Positions 1-6,773 of a stretch of DNA of 9,138 bases are shown here, piece by piece; the first letter of the stretch is position 1; each line of letters starts with the position of its first letter. The notes under the pieces were generated by a model. The model was not told where the DNA came from, did not search any database, and saw nothing but the letters and a program-made list of their open reading frames with translations. The stretch comes from Thermoflexales bacterium (GTDB taxonomy: Bacteria > Chloroflexota > Anaerolineae > Fen-1058), in the NCBI GenBank assembly GCA_017882055.1, contig JADGQE010000143.1, forward strand, positions 1 to 9,138. Reading direction: 5' to 3'. Made by a program: the position numbers and the translations under genes.

Positions 1-3000
1 CTGCTGTTGATGATCCCCAACATGTATAAGATCGCCGGTGAACTGACTTCGGCGGTCTTTCACATCGCGGCCCGATCACTGGCCGCGCAGGGCTTGTCGA
101 TCTTCGGCGATCACTCAGACGTGATGGCCGCGCGCCAGACCGGCTTTGCCATGCTGTGCTCGAACGCCGTGCAAGAAGTGATGGACTTCGCCTTGATCGC
201 GCAGGCGGCTACGCTTGAAGCGCGTGTGCCGTTCATGCACTTCTTCGACGGCTTCCGCACCTCGCACGAAGTGATGAAGATCGAGCAGCTGTCCGAAGAA
301 GACATCCGCGCGATGGTCGACGACGATCTGGTGCGCGCGCATCGTGCGCGCGCGCTGTCACCCGATCGGCCCGTCATGCGCGGCACGGCCCAGAACCCCG
401 ATGTGTACTTCCAGGCCCGCGAGACGGTCAATCCGTTCTATGAAAAAGTGCCCGGCATCGTCCAGCGGGCCATGGACAAATTCGCCGGACTGGTCGGGCG
501 GCAGTATCACCTGTTCGATTACGTCGGTGCGCCGGATGCTGATCGCGTGATCGTGATCATGGGCTCAGGCGCAGAAACCGTCCAGGAAACGATCGAGCAT
601 TTGAATGCCAGGGGTGAGAAGCTGGGCCTGATCAAAGTCCGCTTGTATCGCCCGTTCTCCGTCGAGCATTTCATGGCGGCGCTGCCCGCCTCGGCCAGGA
701 CCATCGCCGTTTTGGATCGCACCAAGGAACCGGGCGGCGTGGGCGAGCCGTTGTATCAGGATGTCATCACCGCGCTGGTTGAAGCCGTAGGGGCGGGCCT
801 CCGGCCTGCCCTGCCGCATGTCATCGGCGGGCGCTATGGTTTGTCGTCGAAGGAATTTACGCCCGCCATGGTCAAGGCCGTCTTCGATGAGATGCAGAAA
901 GATAAGCCCAAAAATCATTTCACCGTCGGCATCAACGACGACGTTTCACACACCAGCCTCGACTACGATCCCGCCTTCGATGTCGAAGCACCCGATGTGG
1001 TGCGCGCGATGTTCTTCGGTTTAGGCTCAGACGGCACGGTCGGGGCCAACAAGAACTCGATCAAGATTATCGGCGAAGAGACACCCAACTACGCGCAAGG
1101 TTACTTCGTCTACGACTCGAAGAAATCGGGCACGCTCACGACTTCACACCTGCGCTTCGGCCCGCGCCCGATTCACTCCATTTATCTGATCAACTCGGCC
1201 AACTTCATCGCCTGTCATCAGTGGGTGTTCCTTGAAAAGTACGACATCCTGGCGCAGGCCGCGCCGAACGGTGTCTTCCTGCTCAACAGTGTGTACGGTC
1301 CTGATGAAGTGTGGGACAAGTTGCCGCGCAACGTGCAAGAGCACATCATCAATAAGAAACTGCGCTTCTTCACCATCGACGGCTACAAAGTGGCTGAGGC
1401 CACCGGCATGGGTGGCCGTGTCAACACCATCATGCAGACCTGCTTCTTTGCCATCAGCGGCGTGCTGCCCAAGGACGAAGCGATCGCGCAGATCAAGCAC
1501 GCGATCGAGAAGACCTACGGCAAGCGCGGTGAAGCCGTCGTCAAGCAGAACTTCGCCGCCGTGGATGGGACACTGGAGCATCTGCACGAAGTCAAGGTGC
1601 CCGCTCAGGCAACCAGCACCGTTACGATGCGGCCGGCCGTATCGGCTAAAGCGCCCGAGTTCGTCCAGAAAGTTACCGGCCCGATCATCGCCGGTCTGGG
1701 CGATACGCTGCCCGTCAGCGCCATGCCCGTCGACGGCACCTATCCCACCGGCACCGCGCAGTGGGAAAAGCGCAACATCGCGCTGGAAATTCCAGTCTGG
1801 GATGAAGCCATCTGCATTCAATGCGGCAAGTGCGTGCTGGTCTGCCCGCACGCCGTCATCCGCGCCAAAGTCTACGACGAAAAATATCTGGCTAACGCGC
1901 CGGAAACTTTCAAGAGCAGCCCGGCCCGCTGGAAAGAATTCAAGGAACTGAAGTACACGCTGCAAGTCGCGCCGGAAGATTGCACCGGCTGCAGTTTGTG
2001 CGTCGAGATCTGCCCGGTTAAGAACAAGAGCGAGACACGGCTGAAGGCCATCAATATGCATGACCAGCTGCCGCTGCGTGAACCCGAAGCGAAGAACTGG
2101 GACTTCTTCCTGTCGCTGCCCGAAATCGAGCGGAACGGCCTGAATCTGGCAACCGTCAAAGATGCCCAGCTGCTTCAGCCGCTGTTTGAATTCTCCGGTG
2201 CGTGCTCGGGCTGCGGTGAAACACCGTACATCAAGCTAGTCAGCCAGCTGTTCGGCGATCGAGCGATCGTGGCCAACGCCACCGGCTGTTCGTCGATCTA
2301 CGGCGGCAACCTGCCCACGACACCGTGGGCCCAAAACAGTGCCGGACGCGGCCCGGCCTGGTCGAATTCGCTGTTCGAAGATAACGCCGAATTTGGTCTG
2401 GGCTTCCGTCTCTCGATCGATAAGCAAACCGAGTACGCCCGCGAGATGGTCAACCGGCTCCGATCGGTGATCGGCGATACACTGGCCGATGAGCTGCTGA
2501 AGGCCGATCAATCCAATGAGCAGAGCATTCAGAAACAACGCGAGCGCATCGCGGTGCTGAAGACCAAGCTGCAAAGTAATCTGTCGCTTGAAGCGCGCAA
2601 TCTGCTGGCCCTGGCCGATATGCTTGCAAGGAAGAGTGTGTGGATCATCGGCGGCGACGGCTGGGCTTACGACATCGGCTACGGCGGCCTCGATCACGTG
2701 CTGGCTTCGGGCCGCAACGTCAACGTCCTCGTCCTCGATACCGAAGTGTATTCCAACACCGGCGGTCAAGCTTCTAAATCGACGCCGCGCGCGGCAGTGG
2801 CCAAGTTCGCAGCGGGCGGCAAGACGCTGGCCAAGAAAGATTTGCCCCGACTGGCCATGACCTATGGCAATATCTACGTGGCGCAGATCGCCATGGGCGC
2901 GAATGACGCGCAGACGATCAAAGCGATCATGGAAGCCGAATCCTACGACGGGCCGTCGCTCATCATCGCCTACAGTCACTGCATCAACCACGGCATCGAT

Positions 3001-3327
3001 ATGACGAAGGGCCTGGAGCAGCAGAAGCTGGCGACGCAGTCCGGTTACTGGCCGCTGTTCCGCTTCGATCCGCGATTGGCGGCTTTGGGTAAGAATCCCC
3101 TGCAGCTCGACTCCAAAGCACCGGCGCTGCCGCTGGAAAAGTACGCCTACAACGAGACGCGCTACAAGATGCTGACGCAGAGCAACCCCAGGGTTGCCGC
3201 CGAGTTGATGGAAGAAGCGCAGGGCGATGTAATCAAGCGCTGGCGGATGTACGAACAGCTCGCCGCGTTGAGCTATGCGCCGGACAGTAACGGCGAGAAA
3301 CCCACGACAATCAAAGTAACCAAATAA
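1..3327 (+). CDS. nifJ: Pyruvate:ferredoxin (flavodoxin) oxidoreductase, 5'-truncated by the window
   Basis: Cytoplasmic enzyme that oxidises pyruvate with CoA to acetyl-CoA and CO2 and reduces ferredoxin or flavodoxin. The frame is open from base 1 and reads LLLMIPNMYKIAGEL, an internal family motif, so the TTG/ATG codons at 7-12 are not the start; about 80 N-terminal residues lie upstream (family about 1170-1190 aa, 1108 seen). Domains in order: rest of the N-terminal pyrimidine-binding domain (HSDVMAARQTG near local residue 40), the middle CoA-side domains (KEPGGVGEPLYQDV, GGRYGLSSKEFTPAM), two CxxCxxCxxxCP [4Fe-4S] motifs (nt 1813-1845 and 1981-2013), then the thiamine-diphosphate domain. 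The proximal cluster cysteines are at 2203, 2212, 2287 and 2980. The TPP motif runs from GDGWAYDIG (about 2656) to SNTGG (about 2752). All expected ligands in the visible part are present, so the enzyme looks functional. The next gene follows after 71 bp with no terminator. The call is very secure. Confidence 0.97.
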   Translation: MLLMIPNMYKIAGELTSAVFHIAARSLAAQGLSIFGDHSDVMAARQTGFAMLCSNAVQEVMDFALIAQAATLEARVPFMHFFDGFRTSHEVMKIEQLSEEDIRAMVDDDLVRAHRARALSPDRPVMRGTAQNPDVYFQARETVNPFYEKVPGIVQRAMDKFAGLVGRQYHLFDYVGAPDADRVIVIMGSGAETVQETIEHLNARGEKLGLIKVRLYRPFSVEHFMAALPASARTIAVLDRTKEPGGVGEPLYQDVITALVEAVGAGLRPALPHVIGGRYGLSSKEFTPAMVKAVFDEMQKDKPKNHFTVGINDDVSHTSLDYDPAFDVEAPDVVRAMFFGLGSDGTVGANKNSIKIIGEETPNYAQGYFVYDSKKSGTLTTSHLRFGPRPIHSIYLINSANFIACHQWVFLEKYDILAQAAPNGVFLLNSVYGPDEVWDKLPRNVQEHIINKKLRFFTIDGYKVAEATGMGGRVNTIMQTCFFAISGVLPKDEAIAQIKHAIEKTYGKRGEAVVKQNFAAVDGTLEHLHEVKVPAQATSTVTMRPAVSAKAPEFVQKVTGPIIAGLGDTLPVSAMPVDGTYPTGTAQWEKRNIALEIPVWDEAICIQCGKCVLVCPHAVIRAKVYDEKYLANAPETFKSSPARWKEFKELKYTLQVAPEDCTGCSLCVEICPVKNKSETRLKAINMHDQLPLREPEAKNWDFFLSLPEIERNGLNLATVKDAQLLQPLFEFSGACSGCGETPYIKLVSQLFGDRAIVANATGCSSIYGGNLPTTPWAQNSAGRGPAWSNSLFEDNAEFGLGFRLSIDKQTEYAREMVNRLRSVIGDTLADELLKADQSNEQSIQKQRERIAVLKTKLQSNLSLEARNLLALADMLARKSVWIIGGDGWAYDIGYGGLDHVLASGRNVNVLVLDTEVYSNTGGQASKSTPRAAVAKFAAGGKTLAKKDLPRLAMTYGNIYVAQIAMGANDAQTIKAIMEAESYDGPSLIIAYSHCINHGIDMTKGLEQQKLATQSGYWPLFRFDPRLAALGKNPLQLDSKAPALPLEKYAYNETRYKMLTQSNPRVAAELMEEAQGDVIKRWRMYEQLAALSYAPDSNGEKPTTIKVTK
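789..812. repeat. Palindromic GC-rich element inside nifJ
   Basis: The left arm AGGGGCGGGCC (789-799) and the right arm GGCCTGCCCT (803-812) are near-perfect inverse complements around a 3-nt loop. In the reading frame it encodes VGAGLRPAL, between LVEA and PHVIGGRYGL, a spot where homologous enzymes are variable in sequence (Escherichia coli YdbK, from memory, has an unrelated loop of about the same length). This may be a dispersed palindrome that has landed in a tolerant loop. That it is a dispersed repeat is inference; only one copy is visible here. Confidence 0.5.
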
Positions 3328-3331
3328 CCAG

Positions 3332-3383
3332 TCGACCGCTTGACCCGTTGACCGAGTGATTTGTCAACGGGTCAAGCGGTTGG
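3332..3383. repeat. Perfect 18-bp inverted repeat built of TTGACC octamers
   Basis: ACCGCTTGACCCGTTGAC (3335-3352) is the exact reverse complement of 3363-3380, with a 10-nt loop; a G-T wobble and a C-G pair extend the stem outward to 3333/3382. The left arm sits in three near-identical octamers starting at 3332, 3340 and 3348 (T-C/T-GACC plus two bases). No T-tract follows, so it does not look like an intrinsic terminator. It sits between the nifJ stop and the ribosome-binding site of the next gene, where an RNA hairpin could stabilise the upstream message or adjust coupling. It could equally be a neutral dispersed repeat. Confidence 0.85.
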
Positions 3384-3386
3384 AAT

Positions 3387-3392
3387 AAGGAG
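3387..3392 (+). promoter_or_regulatory. Ribosome-binding site of the DHOD-like gene
   Basis: AAGGAG lies 6 nt before the ATG at 3399, and this fixes the start. It begins only 4-5 nt after the end of the hairpin at 3333-3382, so the folded RNA would leave it just exposed. Confidence 0.85.
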
Positions 3393-3398
3393 CCATCC

Positions 3399-4406
3399 AT
3401 GATCGATTTATCCACTACCTATCTCGGTCTCAATCTCAAAAACCCGATCGTGCCGTCTGCCTCGCCGCTGTCCAAATCGCTCAGCACGCTGAAGCAGCTC
3501 GAGGATCAGGGCGCGGCGGCCGTGGTGCTGCACTCGCTGTTTGAAGAGCAGATCGACCAGGAAAGCCGCGAACTCAATCACTATCTGACCCAGGGTACGG
3601 AGAGTTACGCCGAAGCGATCACGTACTTCCCCGATCTGGAAGAGTACAACATCGGCCCGGAAAGTTACCTGGAACACATCCGCCAGGCGAAAGCTTCGCT
3701 GGATATGCCGGTGATCGCCAGTCTGAACGGCGTCTCGGCCGGCGGCTGGACGCGCTACGCAAAGATGATGGAGCAAGCCGGTGCAGATGCGATCGAATTG
3801 AACGTGTATTACATTCCAACTGATCCGATCATCAACAGCACCGAGATCGAACAAGCCTATCTCGATCTGGCGCGCAACATCAAGGTCAGCGTCAAAATTC
3901 CGGTCGCCGTCAAGATGACGCACTTCTTCACCTCGCTGCCCAACATGGCGCTCCAGCTCGACAAGATCGGCGTCGACGGTCTGGTGATGTTCAACCGCTT
4001 CTATCAGCCCGACATCGATCTGGAAAACCTGGAAGTCGTGCCGAACCTGTCGTTGAGCAGCTCGTATGAACTGCGCGTGCGCCTGCGCTGGGCGGCGATC
4101 CTGTTCGGCCACATCAAGGCCGATATGGCCCTGACCGGCGGCGTGCATACCGCCGAAGACGTCGTCAAGTCGATGATGGTCGGCGCGAAGGTCGCCCATG
4201 TGGCCTCGGCGCTGCTGCACAACGGCGTGCGATACCTGGGCGATGTGCTGGCCGATACTCAGCATTGGTTGGAAGTGCACGAGTACCAATCGATCAAGCA
4301 GATGCAGGGCAGCATGAGCCAGCGCAACGTGGCTGAGCCGGCCGCCTTCGAGCGCGCCAACTACATGAAGGTGCTGCAGTCGTACAACCTGAGAGCAGCC
4401 GCTTAG
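3399..4406 (+). CDS. Dihydroorotate dehydrogenase-like FMN TIM-barrel protein
   Basis: 335 aa, soluble, no signal peptide or membrane segment. The fold is read from DHODH-like landmarks: LGLNLKNPIVPSASPLSKS (9-27), ASLNG (107-111), VAVKMT with the flavin-contacting Lys172, GVDGLVMFNRF (191-201) and the phosphate-binding end LTGGVHTAEDV (245-255). At the place where true dihydroorotate dehydrogenases carry N-(I/V)-SCPN with the catalytic Cys or Ser, this protein has ELNVYYIPTDP (133-143), so the usual base is absent. This matches the subgroup annotated only as 'dihydroorotate dehydrogenase-like'. A role in pyrimidine synthesis is therefore doubtful. It follows nifJ by 71 bp on the same strand with no terminator between, so co-transcription is likely, and a redox role tied to ferredoxin or pyruvate metabolism is a reasonable but unproven guess. 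The family call is secure; the substrate is unknown. Confidence 0.9.
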   Translation: MIDLSTTYLGLNLKNPIVPSASPLSKSLSTLKQLEDQGAAAVVLHSLFEEQIDQESRELNHYLTQGTESYAEAITYFPDLEEYNIGPESYLEHIRQAKASLDMPVIASLNGVSAGGWTRYAKMMEQAGADAIELNVYYIPTDPIINSTEIEQAYLDLARNIKVSVKIPVAVKMTHFFTSLPNMALQLDKIGVDGLVMFNRFYQPDIDLENLEVVPNLSLSSSYELRVRLRWAAILFGHIKADMALTGGVHTAEDVVKSMMVGAKVAHVASALLHNGVRYLGDVLADTQHWLEVHEYQSIKQMQGSMSQRNVAEPAAFERANYMKVLQSYNLRAAA

Positions 4407-4450
4407 CGAAAAAGTTAGCAGTTTGGTAGTCGCTTAGTCTCAGCACATAA

Positions 4451-4491
4451 AACCTCCCAAAGGTTCAAATGCCTTCGGGAGGTTCTGTTTT
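4451..4491 (+). terminator. Intrinsic terminator after the nifJ/DHOD-like unit
   Basis: The stem pairs AACCTCCCAAAGG (4451-4463) with CCTTCGGGAGGTT (4472-4484): 13 positions with one A-C mismatch and an 8-nt loop, followed by CTGTTTT. An A-run before the stem (4449-4452) would give a T-tract on the other strand, so it may work in both directions. It lies 45 bp after the stop codon at 4404-4406. Confidence 0.88.
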
Positions 4492-4547
4492 CATCACATT
4501 CGTTCAAACCAATATATACGGATCGTCTGCACTTCACTGGCCTCATC

Positions 4548-4587
4548 GTCGATCCGCTCCGCCTTTAGTCGGAGCAGGCTTTTCGAC
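4548..4587. repeat. Nested dyad upstream of the LiaF-like operon promoter
   Basis: The inner stem GCTCCG (4556-4561) / CGGAGC (4570-4575) has an 8-nt loop. An outer stem GTCGA (4548-4552) / TCGAC (4583-4587) encloses it. TTTT at 4580-4583 follows the inner stem closely, so it could act as a weak second terminator. Its outer edge lies about 10 bp before the proposed -35 box, so an operator role is also possible. The symmetry is visible; the function is not. Confidence 0.45.
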
Positions 4588-4597
4588 AATTCGCCCC

Positions 4598-4626
4598 ATG
4601 ACGCCGCGGGTATCCCTGGCTACAAT
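4598..4626 (+). promoter_or_regulatory. Candidate sigma-70-type promoter for the LiaF-like pair
   Basis: ATGACG (4598-4603, 4 of 6 matches to TTGACA) is separated by 17 bp from TACAAT (4621-4626, 5 of 6 matches to TATAAT). Transcription would start near 4633, giving a leader of about 27 nt that contains the AAAGGA ribosome-binding site at 4644-4649. The position, just downstream of a terminator and upstream of the first gene of a new unit, supports it. Confidence 0.6.
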
Positions 4627-4659
4627 ACAGTCACTACAAACGGAAAGGATACCTTAATC

Positions 4660-5583
4660 ATGAACACTCCCTATCGGCGCGGCCCCGATCTCTTCTGGCC
4701 CGTTATCCTGATCGGCGCCGGCATCATTTTCTTACTGAGCAACCTGGGCGTCATTACCGGCAACCCGTGGCCCATCATCTGGAAGCTGTGGCCGGTGCTG
4801 TTGATCGTGATCGGGCTGGATATTCTATTCGGACGCCGATCGATGCTGGGCGGACTCATCGGCGCGGCACTGGGCGTGCTCCTGGTTATCGGCGTCATCT
4901 TCCTGCTGGTCCTCCAACCGAATCTGCCCGGCTTCAGCCTGGGCAGCAGCGAGCTGCACACCAGCCACAACAGCGCACTGCTGGGCAACGTGCAATCCGC
5001 CGGCGTCTCGATCGATTTCGGGAGTGGCGCCAATCGGCTGTATGCTCTCGGCGATTCGGACAAACTCGTCGACGCCGATGTCAGCTATTACGGCAGTCTC
5101 ACCTTTGATGTCAGCGCCTCTAACAATCAGGCGAGCATCCAGATCGGCTCGCATAACTCAGGCTTCTCCTTTGGCTCATTCGGTGGCGGCGAGAAGTGGG
5201 ACATCGGTCTGAACACGCGACCGGTTTACAACCTTAACCTCAGTATCGGTTCCGGTGGAGCCGATCTCGATCTGAGCAAACTCAACCTTAGCGGTGGCCG
5301 CATCGATGTCGGCTCAGGCAGTGTTGATCTGCGCCTGCCTTCAACCGGCAAGTTCACACTCCGCATCGACGGCGGCTCGGGCAGTCTGAGCGTTCGCGTG
5401 CCCGGCAGCCTGGCGCTGCGGGTGGAATACGATCACGGCAGCGGCGGCTTCAGTGCCGGTTCGCGGCTGAAGACAGTCGGCAAGGATGTCTTCGAGACTG
5501 AAGGGTTCGGTTCTGCCCAAAACGCCGTTACGTTGATCGTCAACGGTGGTTCGGGATCGATCGGCGTGCGCGACAGCGAATAA
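4660..5583 (+). CDS. LiaF-like membrane protein with glycine-rich beta-repeat domain, paralog 1 (Ser type)
   Basis: 307 aa. Three membrane segments lie near residues 12-32, 39-58 and 62-85, with the PWPIIWKLWPVLLI motif typical of the small LiaI/LiaF-type transmembrane module (DUF5668-like). Arginines at 6-7 and 59-60 suggest the N-terminus and the TM2-TM3 loop are cytoplasmic, which would place the large C-terminal part outside the membrane. Residues about 100-307 are beta-rich, with GSG(S/G) motifs at 197, 218, 239 and 260, exactly 21 residues apart, and a last one at 297; an isolated GSG lies at 121. This resembles the LiaF C-terminal or 'toastrack' adhesin-like class. In Firmicutes LiaF restrains the LiaRS envelope-stress system, but no kinase or regulator is present here, so that role cannot be assumed. 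It starts at ATG 4660 after AAAGGA (10-nt spacer) and is followed after 70 bp by its paralog. Fold family fairly sure, function unknown. Confidence 0.88.
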   Translation: MNTPYRRGPDLFWPVILIGAGIIFLLSNLGVITGNPWPIIWKLWPVLLIVIGLDILFGRRSMLGGLIGAALGVLLVIGVIFLLVLQPNLPGFSLGSSELHTSHNSALLGNVQSAGVSIDFGSGANRLYALGDSDKLVDADVSYYGSLTFDVSASNNQASIQIGSHNSGFSFGSFGGGEKWDIGLNTRPVYNLNLSIGSGGADLDLSKLNLSGGRIDVGSGSVDLRLPSTGKFTLRIDGGSGSLSVRVPGSLALRVEYDHGSGGFSAGSRLKTVGKDVFETEGFGSAQNAVTLIVNGGSGSIGVRDSE

Positions 5584-5653
5584 ACTATCATGAGCGAGGA
5601 GTGGTGCGAACTCTTCACTCGTCACAGATCATTTCAGTCAGGAGTCAATCATC

Positions 5654-6568
5654 ATGTATAATCGTAGTCCGCGTCTCTTCTGGCCGATCGTTTTGATCGG
5701 CGTGGGCATCATCTTTTTGCTCAATAACATGGGCATCATCGTTGGCAGTCCGTGGCCCGTCATCTGGCGCATGTGGCCGGTGCTGCTCATCGCGCTCGGC
5801 GTCGAAATCCTGCTGGGCCGGCAGGGCAGCGCCGGCGCAATTGTCAGCGGCGTCATCGGATTGGCTCTGGTCGGTTTCGTGCTGTGGATTTTGATTGCCC
5901 GACCGCCACTGCCGAATTTCTCCTTCGGCGGCGCTCTGGAAACCCGAACGATCGAGTATCCGTTGAAGGACATTCGCTCGGCCAGCGTCTCGATCGGTTT
6001 TACCACCGGCTCGAACCAACTGGATGCGTTGAGCGATTCCGACAAATTGATCGCCGGCACCATCAACCATTACGGCACACTCAACTTCGACGCGAGTGAC
6101 TCCGGCAGCCAGGCCAGTGTCCGGCTGAACAACAGTTCCGCCTCATTCGGTTTTAACTTCGGCGGAGATTCGGAAGAACGCTGGAACATCAGCTTGAATC
6201 CGAAGGTGGCTTATGACCTTACGCTGGATATGGGTGTTGGACAATCGACCGTCGATTTGAGCAAGTTGACAGTCACGGGCGGCCGCATCAACGCCGGCGT
6301 AGGCACGACCGATCTTCGTTTGCCGGCGACCGGGCGATTCAGTATGAGCATCGACGGCGGCATAGGCACCGTGCGCCTTCGCCTGCCGGGCAGCATGGCG
6401 CTGCGCGTCGAAGTCGATACCGGCATCGGCACATTCAATTCCGGCTCACGCCTGAACTCGAGGGGCGATAACGTGTATGAGACCGCCGGCTTCTCGAACG
6501 CCGACAACGCGATTACGCTGCGCGTCAAGGTTGGCATCGGAACGATCAGTGTGATTGACAGCGAATAA
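5654..6568 (+). CDS. LiaF-like membrane protein with glycine-rich beta-repeat domain, paralog 2 (Val/Ile type)
   Basis: 304 aa, alignable over its whole length with the preceding gene; by eye about half of the positions are identical (shared FWP-V-LIG-GIIFLL, PVLLI, DSDKL, DLSKL, DLRLP, ITLR-type endings, DSE terminus). Three membrane segments lie near 9-29, 36-55 and 59-82. The beta domain has GVG or GIG motifs at residues 194, 215, 236, 257 and 294, the same 21-21-21-37 spacing as paralog 1, but with Val or Ile where paralog 1 has Ser. The start is ATG 5654, with AGGAG at 5640-5644 and a 9-nt spacer. The 70-bp gap to the upstream gene shows no terminator, so the two genes probably form one operon, ending at the terminator at 6602-6641. 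The pair looks like an old tandem duplication that has since specialised. The molecular function is unknown; an envelope or surface role is inferred from topology. Confidence 0.88.
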   Translation: MYNRSPRLFWPIVLIGVGIIFLLNNMGIIVGSPWPVIWRMWPVLLIALGVEILLGRQGSAGAIVSGVIGLALVGFVLWILIARPPLPNFSFGGALETRTIEYPLKDIRSASVSIGFTTGSNQLDALSDSDKLIAGTINHYGTLNFDASDSGSQASVRLNNSSASFGFNFGGDSEERWNISLNPKVAYDLTLDMGVGQSTVDLSKLTVTGGRINAGVGTTDLRLPATGRFSMSIDGGIGTVRLRLPGSMALRVEVDTGIGTFNSGSRLNSRGDNVYETAGFSNADNAITLRVKVGIGTISVIDSE

Positions 6569-6595
6569 CATCAGCACACTTCTAAACTCAATCTA

Positions 6596-6773
6596 ACCAC
6601 CAAGGCACAAAGACACGATTTGTTTTTGTACCTTGTTTTTTATGGCGTGCCACGTAGGCAGGGTAATGTCTTTGTGGTAACATGGTAGAAACACATTGGC
6701 CTGGCAACACATTCGTTGCGGCTTGTGCATGAAGACAGAGGCGCATACCTTTGTGTCTTCGTGGCTTCGTGGT
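6596..6773. repeat. Cluster of degenerate ACCACNAAGNCACNAAGACAC repeats in the gap before leuS
   Basis: The gene-free interval 6569-6784 is largely made of copies of one motif. The outer copies 6596-6620 and 6749-6773 are inverted with respect to each other and match at 20 of 25 positions. A third partial copy (6667-6685, inverse orientation) has TGTCTTTGTG, exactly complementary to 6606-6615. A degenerate fourth forms the right arm of the terminator. The rightmost copy contains a direct doubling of GTGGCTTC-type units and ends about 11 bp before the leuS ATG, so it must lie in or next to the leuS leader. It has the look of a non-coding mobile-like or tandem-expanding repeat. No open reading frame or T-box sequence is seen in the interval. 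Confidence 0.7.
6602..6641 (+). terminator. Intrinsic terminator of the LiaF-like operon
   Basis: Stem 6602-6615 pairs with 6621-6634 (14 positions: 12 Watson-Crick, one G-T, one C-A mismatch) around the 5-nt loop CGATT. It is followed directly by GTTTTTT (6635-6641). It begins 33 bp after the stop codon at 6566-6568. The left arm is part of a short repeat found again further downstream, so the terminator was apparently made from a repeat and its inverted neighbour. Confidence 0.82.

Noticed and set aside
1144..2061. A 305-codon antisense frame inside nifJ
   Set aside because: The + strand frame encodes conserved PFOR domains including iron-sulfur motifs throughout; the antisense frame is a by-product of GC-rich codon use.
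3332..3383. Intrinsic terminator between nifJ and the DHOD-like gene
   Set aside because: The stem is strong, but the following bases (TGGAATAAGG) have no T-run and lead straight into a ribosome-binding site.
4469..4657. A 62-codon open frame on the + strand before the LiaF-like pair
   Set aside because: It starts inside the intrinsic terminator loop, has no ribosome-binding site and no recognisable protein features, and overlaps the proposed promoter.
4660..5583. GSG-repeat region as a nucleotide tandem repeat or recent slippage product
   Set aside because: The 21-residue period is seen at the protein level only; codons for G-S-G vary (ggttccggt, ggctcaggc, ggcagcggc), so the repeat is old and held by structure rather than recent DNA duplication.
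6602..6676. Attenuator-type switch using alternative pairing of 6606-6615 with 6667-6676
   Set aside because: The competing segment is transcribed after the terminator hairpin and its T-tract are complete, so it cannot prevent termination in the usual way; the complementarity is better explained by repeat ancestry.
6723..6751. Possible leuS promoter TTGTGC-N17-TACCTT
   Set aside because: The -10 matches at only 3 of 6 positions and overlaps the repeat copy; too weak to claim. leuS must have a promoter somewhere in this gap or be read through, but I cannot place it.
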